A program made the position numbers and the translations under genes. Shown here piece after piece: positions 7,379 to 14,603 of a stretch of DNA of 16,539 nt. The notes below the pieces were generated by a model. It was not told the DNA's origin, ran no database searches, and was given only the letters and a program-made list of their open reading frames with translations. Each line of letters begins with the position of its first letter. Within the stretch, counting starts at the first letter, position 1. The DNA comes from JAWWPG01 sp033850885 (GTDB lineage Bacteria; Actinomycetota; Actinomycetes; Propionibacteriales; Nocardioidaceae), in the NCBI GenBank assembly GCA_033850885.1, contig JAWWPG010000002.1:1-16539 (forward strand), read 5' to 3'.

Positions 7379-8164
7379 TTACTTGGTGTTGCTCGCCACC
7401 GCCGCGTCGATCAGCTTCGAGACCTGCGCGGTGTTGGCGAGCGTGTTGATCGACACATTCTTGCCATCCAAGAGGACGGTCGGCGTGCCGCTGACACCTG
7501 CCTTCGACGCTGCGTCAGTCGCACTCGCGGTCCAGTCCTTGAAGGTCTGGTTCATGATGCACGACGCCACGGCTGGGCTGGTCGCTCCCGCCTGCTTGGC
7601 GTAGGTAACGAGCTGGGCGTCCGTGCGTCCCGGAGTGTTCTCCGCGGGCTGGTCCTTGTATAGCAGGTCGTGAAACAGCTTCCAGGTCTGGCTGTTCGTG
7701 AAGTTACTGACACAGGCAGCGGCGTTGAGGGAGCGTGTCGAGTACATGTTCCCCTCCGACATCTGGTTCAGGAAGGCAATGGGCCGGTACTCGATCTTCA
7801 ACTTGCCGGCGGTGATGTCCTTCTGCAGCATCGACCCGTCAGTGTCCTCGAACTGCTTGCAGATGGGGCATTGAAAGTCCTCATAGGCGACCATCGTCGC
7901 TGGCGCACCCGGTTTGCCGACGACGAACCCGTAGTTGGGCGTCGAACCACGGACGGCGCGTGCCGCCACCGCCGTTGAGCTGCCCGCGAGCTGGATCACG
8001 ACGAATGTCGCGACGATGACGGCGATCACGGCGATGCCGACAGCACTCACCAAGAGCGTGCGACGGCGGCGCTCGGCGGCCTGCTGGGCGCGCTGCATCT
8101 CGGCAACCCTCGCGGCAGCAGCGGCCCGACGCTCCTCGTCGCGGCGCCTGTTCGACTTTGCCAT
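7379..8164 (-). CDS. Membrane-anchored DsbA-family thiol-disulfide oxidoreductase
   Basis: 261 residues. A charged, Arg/Ala-rich cytoplasmic N-terminus (1-35) is followed by one membrane segment (about 36-59) and an extracytoplasmic thioredoxin-fold domain with the active site FQCPIC (Cys99, Cys102), inserted helical part and the cis-proline loop GTPTVLLDG. It resembles actinobacterial DsbA/BdbD-like proteins that introduce disulfides in exported proteins. Two adjacent ATG codons (8167 and 8164) are possible; the second gives 7-base spacing from AGGA and is preferred, though the choice is open. The upstream MauE-like gene ends at 8175, so the two are very likely co-transcribed. Extra Cys residues (in AAACVSNF and SCIMNQ) may form a structural disulfide. 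Confidence 0.92.
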   Translation of the reverse strand: MAKSNRRRDEERRAAAAARVAEMQRAQQAAERRRRTLLVSAVGIAVIAVIVATFVVIQLAGSSTAVAARAVRGSTPNYGFVVGKPGAPATMVAYEDFQCPICKQFEDTDGSMLQKDITAGKLKIEYRPIAFLNQMSEGNMYSTRSLNAAACVSNFTNSQTWKLFHDLLYKDQPAENTPGRTDAQLVTYAKQAGATSPAVASCIMNQTFKDWTASATDAASKAGVSGTPTVLLDGKNVSINTLANTAQVSKLIDAAVASNTK

Positions 8165-8174
8165 CATCTGGTCC

Positions 8175-8699
8175 TCACCTCTCGACATCGACACGGGGAA
8201 GCAGCAGATCGTCCAGCGCGAGCCGGCTTCGGGGCCCGACGACCAACAAGACAGAAAGAATGAAGAGGCCGCAGTCGCGCGCGATCTCCCACGGGTACTT
8301 CGCGGACGCATTCTGCACGAGCGAACCGGATCCGCCGAAGCAGCCACATTCGATCTGCAACCCGCGGGCCCACGCCGACGCGATGCCGATGATGAACGCG
8401 AGCTGCAGCAGAGCTGACAGGGTTCCGGTCAGCCGAAGCGCGAAGCCGCCGATGAGCATGGCTCCGATGACGACCTCGAAGACGGGCAGACCGGTTCCTA
8501 CCGTCGGCACCATCCACTCCGGAAGGATCTGAAAGTTTCGCACGGACCGAACACTGTCGGCGATGTCGTGGAGCTTGAGCAGACCCGCCGCAATCCAGAC
8601 CAGACCGACGACGAGCCGCGCGGCGATGCTCAGCCAGGGCCACCAGGTTCGCACGAAAGCAGCCAGCTTGGAGGGCTGTGCAGTTGCTGCGGCGCTCAC
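8175..8699 (-). CDS. MauE/DoxX family redox-associated membrane protein
   Basis: 174 residues with four probable membrane segments (about 22-42, 65-87, 92-112 and 140-157). A CxC-type motif IECGCFGGSG (Cys118, Cys120) follows the third segment. This is typical of actinobacterial MauE/DoxX-like proteins. MauE is known in methylamine dehydrogenase maturation, where it is linked to disulfide formation. Here it sits first in an operon with a DsbA-family protein 10 bases downstream, which fits a role in cycling electrons for that protein. The start is GTG 8699, preceded by AGAGG at 6-base spacing. It is divergent from orn. Whether it oxidises or reduces its partner is not shown. Confidence 0.9.
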   Translation of the reverse strand: MSAAATAQPSKLAAFVRTWWPWLSIAARLVVGLVWIAAGLLKLHDIADSVRSVRNFQILPEWMVPTVGTGLPVFEVVIGAMLIGGFALRLTGTLSALLQLAFIIGIASAWARGLQIECGCFGGSGSLVQNASAKYPWEIARDCGLFILSVLLVVGPRSRLALDDLLLPRVDVER

Positions 8700-8801
8700 G
8701 TACTACCTCTCGCGGGACGGATTCGCTTCCGATGGTAGCCAACAGTGACCCTGATCCAGAGTGCCGAGCATCATGGGACGACGTCTGGCAGCGGGACGCC
8801 G

Positions 8802-8807
8802 TAGTCT
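8802..8807 (+). promoter_or_regulatory. Candidate -10 box for leaderless orn transcription
   Basis: TAGTCT fits the actinobacterial TAnnnT -10 pattern. Its last base lies exactly 7 bases before the GTG at 8815, the spacing expected when transcription starts at the first base of the start codon. There is no ribosome site before that GTG. The -35 region is not obvious. Confidence 0.5.
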
Positions 8808-8814
8808 GTCCCGA

Positions 8815-9441
8815 GTGAACGACCGGCTGGTATGGATCGACTGCGAGATGACCGGCCTGCGCCTGGACGCTGACGCCCTGATCGAGGTTGCAGTCCTGGT
8901 GACGGACTTCGACCTGAACGTGCTCGGGGACGGCATCGACATCGTGATCAAGCCGGCAGCCGAAGCGCTCGCTCAGATGAAGCCCGTGGTGAGTGAGATG
9001 CACACCGCTTCCGGTCTGCTCGCTGAGCTCGACGCAGGCGTTGACCTCGCGACGGCGGAGAACGCCCTGCTCGACTACATCCGCCAGTACGTACCCGAAG
9101 CCGGCAAGGCACCGCTGGCCGGCAACACCGTCGGCACCGACCGGCTCTTCCTGACCCGCGACATGCCGCGACTCGAGTCCCACCTGCACTACCGGATCGT
9201 CGACGTCTCCTCGATCAAGGAGCTCGCCAGACGTTGGTACCCCCGGGCGTACTTCGCCAGTCCGGAGAAGCATGGCAACCACCGGGCTCTGGCGGACATC
9301 CAGGAGAGCATCGAGGAGCTGCGCTACTACCGGGCCGCCATCTTCGTTCCGCCGCCCGGACCCGACACCCAGCTGGCCAGATCACTCGCCGACGAGCACG
9401 GCGGATCCGTCACGTCCGCCAATGCCCCGGCCGACGACTGA
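8815..9441 (+). CDS. orn: Oligoribonuclease
   Basis: 208 residues from GTG 8815. It has all DEDDh exonuclease residues: Asp9 and Glu11 in WIDCEMTGL, Asp109 in NTVGTDRLFL, His156 and Asp161 in HRALADI. The enzyme degrades the shortest RNAs (2-5 nt), including pGpG, in the cytoplasm. The C-terminal tail after FVPPPGP is short and disordered, as in actinobacterial relatives. An earlier ATG at 8773 would add 14 residues that are not part of the family, so 8815 is chosen because homologues open near NDRLVWIDCEM and because TAGTCT sits 7 bases upstream. Its position just before tRNA-His matches the known orn-hisT arrangement in mycobacteria. Codon use is typical of the GC-rich core. Confidence 0.95.
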   Translation: MNDRLVWIDCEMTGLRLDADALIEVAVLVTDFDLNVLGDGIDIVIKPAAEALAQMKPVVSEMHTASGLLAELDAGVDLATAENALLDYIRQYVPEAGKAPLAGNTVGTDRLFLTRDMPRLESHLHYRIVDVSSIKELARRWYPRAYFASPEKHGNHRALADIQESIEELRYYRAAIFVPPPGPDTQLARSLADEHGGSVTSANAPADD

Positions 9442-9525
9442 TCAACCTGCCGAGAAGGCGACACCCGAGAGCCGTTACAATTACCGGGCCGCGCGCCGCC
9501 CCTGGGGGGTCGGTCGTGCGTCATG

Positions 9526-9601
9526 GTGGGTGTAGCTCAGTTGGTAGAGCTCCTGGTTGTGGTCCAGGAGGCCGCGGGTTCAAGTCCCGTCACTCACCCC
9601 A
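9526..9601 (+). tRNA. tRNA-His(GTG) with encoded CCA
   Basis: The acceptor stem GTGGGTG pairs with CACTCAC (one G-T pair), with C9598 as the discriminator, the base expected for tRNA-His. CCA is encoded at 9599-9601, and the base before the gene (G9525) can supply the extra G-1 of tRNA-His. The anticodon stem CCTGG/CCAGG encloses TTGTGGT, anticodon GTG. It lies 84 bases after orn. Confidence 0.97.
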
Positions 9602-9638
9602 AGCCAGCGGGAGGCAAGGATGCCCGCAGACGTGGCTT
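9601..9638 (+). terminator. Possible terminator hairpin after tRNA-His
   Basis: AAGCCA-GCGGG (9601-9611) can pair with CCCGC (9623-9627) and TGGCTT (9633-9638), with a 5-base bulge on the second arm. It directly follows the tRNA and could also serve the convergent XRE-type regulator, whose stop is at 9669. No strong U-tract is present, so confidence is modest. Confidence 0.35.
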
Positions 9639-9668
9639 GCGCGCTTCGGATGCGCCGCCACGGCTCTA

Positions 9669-11243
9669 TTAGTCGAGTACGGCGCCGCCCTGGCGAAGCC
9701 ACCAGGCAGCTGCCTCGTGCACGCTGTCGGAGCGGGCCGGGTCGCCTGCGAGCTCGACAAGGCTCGCATGTCGGCGCATGCCCAGGCAGTAGAGGATCGC
9801 CCGGTCGAGCATCGAGTCTTCCGTTCCGATCTTGTCGACCAGGATCGAGAGATCCGCTTCGCTCGGAGGCAGGTGTCCCAAGGCGAGCACCATGTCCCGG
9901 ATCAGCGGCCTCTTCGCGTTGGGGATCCAGCTGAGCACGACAGACTCCTGCTCGGGCTCGATGAGGTACCGCAGCAGCTGGAGCATGCGTTTGAGGATCG
10001 GCTCCTCCCACGACGCCGCGTCGATCTGCTCCGTCAGGGCAGCTGCGACGTACGGGCGGAAGGGACTCCCGAGGAGGGCCAGGCTCGAGTGGTGACGGTG
10101 CTCGCCTCGGGCGGAGAACAGCGCCTCCCGGATGATCCTCGGAGTCATCGCGTCCTCGTCGTACAACGACGCGGACGGCAGCTGGGCGCGGACCTGGTCC
10201 GCAATCAGCTGCGAGACGCGCTTGGCGATGTCCGGCCTTGCCCACTCACCGTGGGCTGCGACGGTGGCGAGATCCTGATGGCCGCGAAGCCCGCGAGACG
10301 CGTCGATGAGCCGCGACTGCGCGGGGTCGGGCATGGTGGCGAGGACTTCCTCGAGACCCCCGATCTCACGTTGCCGGTGCCGCATGGCACGCATCAGCGT
10401 CGCCTCGATTCGCTCGAGCTCGGCCTTGGAGAACTGGCCCATGCGAACCTTGTACGCAATCCCGGAGACCGTCGCGTCGAATACCGGCTCAGAATCGGTC
10501 TGGACGAACTTCTCCAGTAACACGGCCGCGGCCTCAGCAGTCGGCGAGATCTCCAGTACGCCGACTGGGTCGTTGACGATCTGCACCGCCGGGTCGCTCA
10601 GGTACTCCCCCGCGGCCCGGAGCAGCCAGGACTGGGCGATACGGTGTTGGAGGAGGATCCGGATCGTCTCGAACCGCTGCAGGTAGGCGAGGCCGACGCT
10701 GCGCGCCATCTGGTCCACCAGGCGGTATGTCAGCTCGCGCCAGACCGACCCGTGGAGGTAGAGCATGTCGGGAGCGCTGACGTAGTAGCCGAACTCGGTC
10801 CAGTCCGGTCCGGTCGCCTTGTCCGACATCAGCACGTCGAGCAGGTAGTCGAGCCGAAGGTGGAATGCGTCGGACTGCGGATCGAGCACGGGTGCCCAGG
10901 CGCGCTGGCCCTCTGGCGCATACGCTCGGCGAAGCGCGTTGACGGTACTGCTGAGCTGGCCCGGCCGTAGCTCGAGCACCCGCTCATACGCGGTCAGCAC
11001 CGAGAACCGGGGCTGCATCTTGCCCGACTCCCAGCGGCTCACGGCGCTCCGGTCGGCCTGGAGGCCGATGTCGCTGAGAGCGGTCATGAACGGGCCGCCG
11101 AGGGCAAGCTCGGAGTTGCGGTGGTGAAGCCTCGACATCAGCAGCAGCCAACCCACGCGAGCGTCGACGTCGACCGTGGCAGCACGCAGCGACGTATGGT
11201 CCTCGGGGACCTGGTAAGGGCGCCCCCTTCTTCCCGCGGACAT
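9669..11243 (-). CDS. XRE-type HTH protein with large unassigned C-terminal part
   Basis: 524 residues from ATG 11243, which has a strong GGAGG at 7-base spacing; the GTG at 11249 would be too close to that site. Residues about 51-91 resemble a lambda-repressor-like helix-turn-helix, with RSAVSRWESGKMQPRFS followed by LTAYERVLEL, the usual start of actinobacterial XRE regulators. Residues about 100-524 are long and largely helical, and contain no enzyme motif I recognise. Segments such as LLGSPFRPYVAAALTEQ and MLQLLRYLIEPEQE could be helical repeats, but this is only an impression. It probably regulates transcription in response to an unknown signal. A 23-bp palindrome lies 66-88 bases before its start and may be its operator. 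Confidence 0.8.
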   Translation of the reverse strand: MSAGRRGRPYQVPEDHTSLRAATVDVDARVGWLLLMSRLHHRNSELALGGPFMTALSDIGLQADRSAVSRWESGKMQPRFSVLTAYERVLELRPGQLSSTVNALRRAYAPEGQRAWAPVLDPQSDAFHLRLDYLLDVLMSDKATGPDWTEFGYYVSAPDMLYLHGSVWRELTYRLVDQMARSVGLAYLQRFETIRILLQHRIAQSWLLRAAGEYLSDPAVQIVNDPVGVLEISPTAEAAAVLLEKFVQTDSEPVFDATVSGIAYKVRMGQFSKAELERIEATLMRAMRHRQREIGGLEEVLATMPDPAQSRLIDASRGLRGHQDLATVAAHGEWARPDIAKRVSQLIADQVRAQLPSASLYDEDAMTPRIIREALFSARGEHRHHSSLALLGSPFRPYVAAALTEQIDAASWEEPILKRMLQLLRYLIEPEQESVVLSWIPNAKRPLIRDMVLALGHLPPSEADLSILVDKIGTEDSMLDRAILYCLGMRRHASLVELAGDPARSDSVHEAAAWWLRQGGAVLD

Positions 11244-11308
11244 TCGCACCCCTCCTTGCTGGTGTCCGAGCGGCTCTACCTGGCTACGGCAGCGCTTGGT
11301 TAAATTGT

Positions 11309-11331
11309 TGCGTCATTTGAAGCGTGACGCA
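11309..11331. promoter_or_regulatory. Perfect palindrome, probable operator of the XRE-type gene
   Basis: TGCGTCA (11309-11315) and TGACGCA (11325-11331) form a perfect 7-bp inverted repeat with a 9-base spacer, so the half-site centres are 16 bases apart. It sits in the 143-base gap between the XRE-type gene and the pirin gene, upstream of the former on its own strand. An AT-richer patch (CAATTTAAC on the minus strand) lies just beside it and could hold a -10 box. This is the best-formed palindrome found near any gene start in the window, consistent with autoregulation. The binding protein is inferred. Confidence 0.55.
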
Positions 11332-11386
11332 TGTTCCCCTTACGACCAGTGTGCGCCACCTTCGGCGCGCATGTGACGGGTTCGCC

Positions 11387-12370
11387 TCAATTGGCCGTCG
11401 AGATCTCGTTTCCGAGACCATGCACCGAGGGAATCTGGCCCAGTCGGCCGGCCTGGAAGTCCTCGAATGCCGCTATCACTTCGGCCCTGGTGTTCATCAC
11501 GAAGGGTCCGCCCCAGGCAACCGGCTCGCGGATCGGGCTTCCGCCGAGCACCAGAACTTCGAGCGAGGGGTGCCGGCTGTCCTGGCTGCGGTCGGCCGAC
11601 ACGAGGACGTCATCGCCTGCCCCGAGCACCGCGAGCTGACCGGACTGCACGGCCCGTCGCTCCGCACCTACCGTGCCGGAACCAGCCAGCACGTAGACCA
11701 ACGCGTTGAAGTCTCGCCGCCAGGGAAGGGTCATCTTCGCACCGGGGGCCAGCGTCGCATGCACCATGCTCATCGGCGTGTACGTCGAGCCCGGGCCCTT
11801 GACGCCTCCGACCGCCCCGGCGATGACGCGGATCAGAGCTCCCGCGTCCGCAGTTGTGAGCAGCCCCACCTGTCCGGCGCGAAGGTCCTGGTAGCGCGGG
11901 TCGACCAGCTTCTGTGCCTTCGGCAGGTTGACCCACAGCTGGATGCCGTGGAACAGGCCGCCCGCCTGGACGAGCCACTCCGGCGGCTTCTCGATGTGCA
12001 GGATCCCACCTCCGGCAGTCATCCACTGGGTGTCGCCGTTTGTGATCGAACCGCCTCCACCGTTGCTGTCCTGGTGGTCGAAGACCCCGTCGAGCATGTA
12101 GGTGACGGTCTCGAAGCCTCGATGCGGGTGCCACGCCGTACCCTTGGGCTCTCCCGGTGCGTATTCGACCTCACCCATCTGGTCCATGTGGATGAAGGGG
12201 TCCAGCAGCGACAGGTCGACACCGGCGAACGCCCGGTGGACGGGGAATCCTTCACCCTCGAAACCCCGGGGAGCGGTCGTGACCGAGCTGACGGGTCTCG
12301 GTCGAGATCCCGGCACACCAGGAGTGACACGGGGCAGCAAGCTCAGGTCATCAACGGTCACGGCGGGCAT
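11387..12370 (-). CDS. Pirin family protein
   Basis: 327 residues from ATG 12370, preceded by AAGGAGAG. It has the bicupin layout: metal ligands His81 and His83 in HPHRGFETVTY, His125 and Glu127 in GGILHIEKP, followed by VQAGGLFHGIQLWVNLP, and a second cupin with MVHATLAPGA and LVYVLAGSG. Members bind iron and several act as quercetin 2,3-dioxygenase; physiological roles in bacteria remain mixed. Spacing His83 to His125 is close to that known for human pirin. The upstream gap (12371-12553) has no gene but contains GTTGAACGCTAAAC near 12424-12437, a possible imperfect regulatory repeat. The gene stands alone, 183 bases beyond the PIG-L gene. Confidence 0.93.
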   Translation of the reverse strand: MPAVTVDDLSLLPRVTPGVPGSRPRPVSSVTTAPRGFEGEGFPVHRAFAGVDLSLLDPFIHMDQMGEVEYAPGEPKGTAWHPHRGFETVTYMLDGVFDHQDSNGGGGSITNGDTQWMTAGGGILHIEKPPEWLVQAGGLFHGIQLWVNLPKAQKLVDPRYQDLRAGQVGLLTTADAGALIRVIAGAVGGVKGPGSTYTPMSMVHATLAPGAKMTLPWRRDFNALVYVLAGSGTVGAERRAVQSGQLAVLGAGDDVLVSADRSQDSRHPSLEVLVLGGSPIREPVAWGGPFVMNTRAEVIAAFEDFQAGRLGQIPSVHGLGNEISTAN

Positions 12371-12553
12371 GATCCGCACTCTCCTTCGGAAGGGTGCCAT
12401 GAGCCCTCACTCACGGCTGTGTAGTTGAACGCTAAACCTTCTGGCATCATTCCGGCGCGGATCGAGGGGCTGGGGTTCTGGTGTCGACGACCATCTTCCT
12501 CCATCCTTCAGAACCGGCGGAGCAGGAGCCGGAGACACCGTCGAGCACAGCTG

Positions 12554-13405
12554 TCAGACGGGGCGATGGCGCTCTCGGCGAAGGGTCTCGAAGATGTCGC
12601 CGCTCGGCGGCGCCGACGGGACCCTCCCGCGTTCGACAAACCACTCATGGCGAAAGGCCCGCCGGAAAAGCGGTCTCGGCAGCTTGAGGATCAACCCCAG
12701 GGTGCGCACGCCGGACGGGGTGGTCGACTGGCTCACATGCGCGGCGATGGCGGCTCGTTTGACGTCCGCCTGCTCGCGGACGTCGACTCGATGCGTGATG
12801 TCTCGCCGCGCCGTGTACGCCGCGTCCGCCGAAGGGATGTAAAGACCCGGCAGCAGCCAGCGGATCGCCCGCAACAGCCGGGTCACCCGTCGCAGGATGT
12901 CACGGTCCGCGGTCGCCTCTAGCACGACGGGGGTACCCCCGAGAGCCGCAGCCCGTATCCCGACCCGGTGCACCTGCACGTGGTCGGGGTGTCCGTAGCC
13001 ACCGGCCGGGTCGTACGTCGTCAAGACGTCAGCGTCTTCCTCGACCAGAATCTCGGCCAGCTTGGCGGCCGCCACCTCCACTTCGGCCCGGGCGAACGGC
13101 TGGAGCTCCGGGTTCGCCGACCCGTCGAGACCGGAGTCGCCATAGCCGAGCAGCACGACACGCTGACAGCCGATCGCTCGCGCGGAGGCGGTCAGCTCGT
13201 CCAGCCGACGGTCGCCCAGCGAGAGATCACCGGGCATGGTCGTCGAAGCCAGGCCTGACTCGCCGGCCGTCGCGACGACGAGGACCACTCGGTGGCCGCT
13301 CGCCGCCGCCTTCGCCAGCGTGCCCGCGGTGAGCAACGCCTCGTCATCGGGATGGGCGTGGAACGAAACGACGACGAAGGGTGCTGCTGGTGCGGTCGGG
13401 CTCAA
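12554..13405 (-). CDS. PIG-L/LmbE family deacetylase
   Basis: 283 residues. The zinc-binding motif HAHPDDE gives His18 and Asp21 as metal ligands and Asp20 as probable general base; GGYGHPDHVQVH (around 135-146) supplies the third His. This family removes N-acetyl groups from sugars such as GlcNAc-inositol (MshB) and GlcNAc-PI. The long C-terminal half (FRRAFRHEWFVERG) is typical of actinobacterial members that are not MshB. The start is TTG 13405; an in-frame stop lies upstream, and no ATG or GTG is available before the first conserved residues. It starts 13 bases after the stop of the GT4 gene, so they are probably co-transcribed. The substrate is not known. Confidence 0.9.
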   Translation of the reverse strand: MSPTAPAAPFVVVSFHAHPDDEALLTAGTLAKAAASGHRVVLVVATAGESGLASTTMPGDLSLGDRRLDELTASARAIGCQRVVLLGYGDSGLDGSANPELQPFARAEVEVAAAKLAEILVEEDADVLTTYDPAGGYGHPDHVQVHRVGIRAAALGGTPVVLEATADRDILRRVTRLLRAIRWLLPGLYIPSADAAYTARRDITHRVDVREQADVKRAAIAAHVSQSTTPSGVRTLGLILKLPRPLFRRAFRHEWFVERGRVPSAPPSGDIFETLRRERHRPV

Positions 13406-13418
13406 CGCGACCGGCTCG

Positions 13419-14603
13419 TCAGCCGTCGACGCGGGTCACCGAGCCGTCACCGCGCCGGCCGAGCCACGATGGCTGACGCCGCGCGTGACTCGCGGTGCGT
13501 CGCTGGGCTGCGGCGTACAGCACGTCCGCGCGTTCCAGGACGCTGGCCCATCCGACCGAGGGCGGGACGGCCCGGTTGTGTGCCGAGATCCGCTCGCGGG
13601 TGCGGCGGTCGACCGCAAGTCCGGACACGGCCTGGACCATCTCCCTGTCACTGCCCGTGAGGAAGCCCTCGTCCCCGTCGGAGATGAACTCACCGACGCC
13701 ACCGTGACGACTCGCGATTACCGGCAACCCCGCGGACCGCGCCTCCAAGGCGGCGATGCCGAACGACTCCAGCTCGGCCGGCGCGACATAGAGGTCGGTG
13801 TGGCGGAAGATCTGCCGAATGTCGGGTCGCTCGAGCCGGCCGGGCAGGTTGACCCAGCTATCCATGTCGTGCGCCTTGAGATAGCTGATCATCGTGTCAC
13901 GCAGCGGGCCGTCACCGATGAGCACCGCGTGCAGCGCGATGCTCTTCGGAACCCGGTCGCGGACTCGTTTGAGGATCCGCAGGAGCGGCATCGGGCGCTT
14001 GCGACGCGAGAGCCGCAGGACGCTCGTGATCATCACCTTGTTCGGCGACCGAGGAGCCGGGACCGTCGTCCACGCGCCGGCGTCGATCCCGTTGGGGAGG
14101 ACGGCGACCGCGGCACCGGCCAGGGTCCTGCTCACCTGCCCCGCGGCCGTCTCGCTCACCGCGGACCAGATGGCCGGCCACCGCTTGTGCCCGACGATGC
14201 CCCAGGCGATATCCGGCGAGGGACCGGTACGCGCCCACAACGAGTGGACCGTGACCACGGTGGGGACCCCGGCGTGCGAGGCCGCTCGGCCCATCAGCAT
14301 CGCAAATGGTGAGATCAACGAGGCGTGGACGTGGACCATGTCGAAGCGCTCAGGAGTGAGCAGGTCCGACGCCGAGAATCCGGCCATGAAAGGGCGCACG
14401 GCGCGTTGCGTGATCAGGGTGGGGATCCGCTCGACCCAGTCTGGGTCCGGACCAGACGTACCGCTTCCCGGGGACTCCGGCGTCTGGGTGACAACGGTGG
14501 TCTCGTGGCCCGCGGCGCGTTGCCGGATGGCGAGGTCATGGACCTGCATCTCGATGCCGCCCAGGCGCGGCAGGTAGTAGTCGGTGACGTGCGCGATGCG
14601 CAT
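13419..14603 (-). CDS. GT4-family glycosyltransferase
   Basis: 394 residues with a GT-B layout. The N-terminal half opens MRIAHVTDYYLPRLGGIEMQ, with the Gly-Gly-x-Glu loop and a HVHASL strand. The C-terminal half has SVLRLSRRKRP, VLIGDGP and the E-x7-E motif (Glu279 and Glu287 in ELESFGIAALE) that binds the nucleotide-sugar donor. This retaining family transfers sugars from UDP-, GDP- or ADP-sugars to lipids or other sugars. No membrane segment is visible, so it should act on the inner side of the membrane. Its ATG shares one base with the stop of the upstream membrane-protein gene (TGATG), a sign of translational coupling; a longer frame to 14669 would run into that gene. Confidence 0.93.
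   Translation of the reverse strand: MRIAHVTDYYLPRLGGIEMQVHDLAIRQRAAGHETTVVTQTPESPGSGTSGPDPDWVERIPTLITQRAVRPFMAGFSASDLLTPERFDMVHVHASLISPFAMLMGRAASHAGVPTVVTVHSLWARTGPSPDIAWGIVGHKRWPAIWSAVSETAAGQVSRTLAGAAVAVLPNGIDAGAWTTVPAPRSPNKVMITSVLRLSRRKRPMPLLRILKRVRDRVPKSIALHAVLIGDGPLRDTMISYLKAHDMDSWVNLPGRLERPDIRQIFRHTDLYVAPAELESFGIAALEARSAGLPVIASRHGGVGEFISDGDEGFLTGSDREMVQAVSGLAVDRRTRERISAHNRAVPPSVGWASVLERADVLYAAAQRRTASHARRQPSWLGRRGDGSVTRVDG

Noticed and set aside
8164..9282. 372-residue minus-strand frame across MauE and orn
   Set aside because: It crosses two real genes and their intergenic region and has the composition of an out-of-frame shadow.
9234..10520. Plus-strand 428-residue frame containing SSVGRAPGCGPGGRGFKSRHSP
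   Set aside because: The motif is the translation of tRNA-His, and the rest is antisense to the XRE-type gene, with no ribosome site at its start.
11324..12424. 366-residue plus-strand frame opposite the pirin gene
   Set aside because: Pirin metal ligands and cupin motifs are clear on the minus strand; this frame is low-complexity Arg/Gln/Val/Asp-rich and lacks a ribosome site.
13236..14312. 358-residue plus-strand frame opposite the PIG-L and GT4 genes
   Set aside because: It spans two well-supported genes on the other strand and shows no motif.
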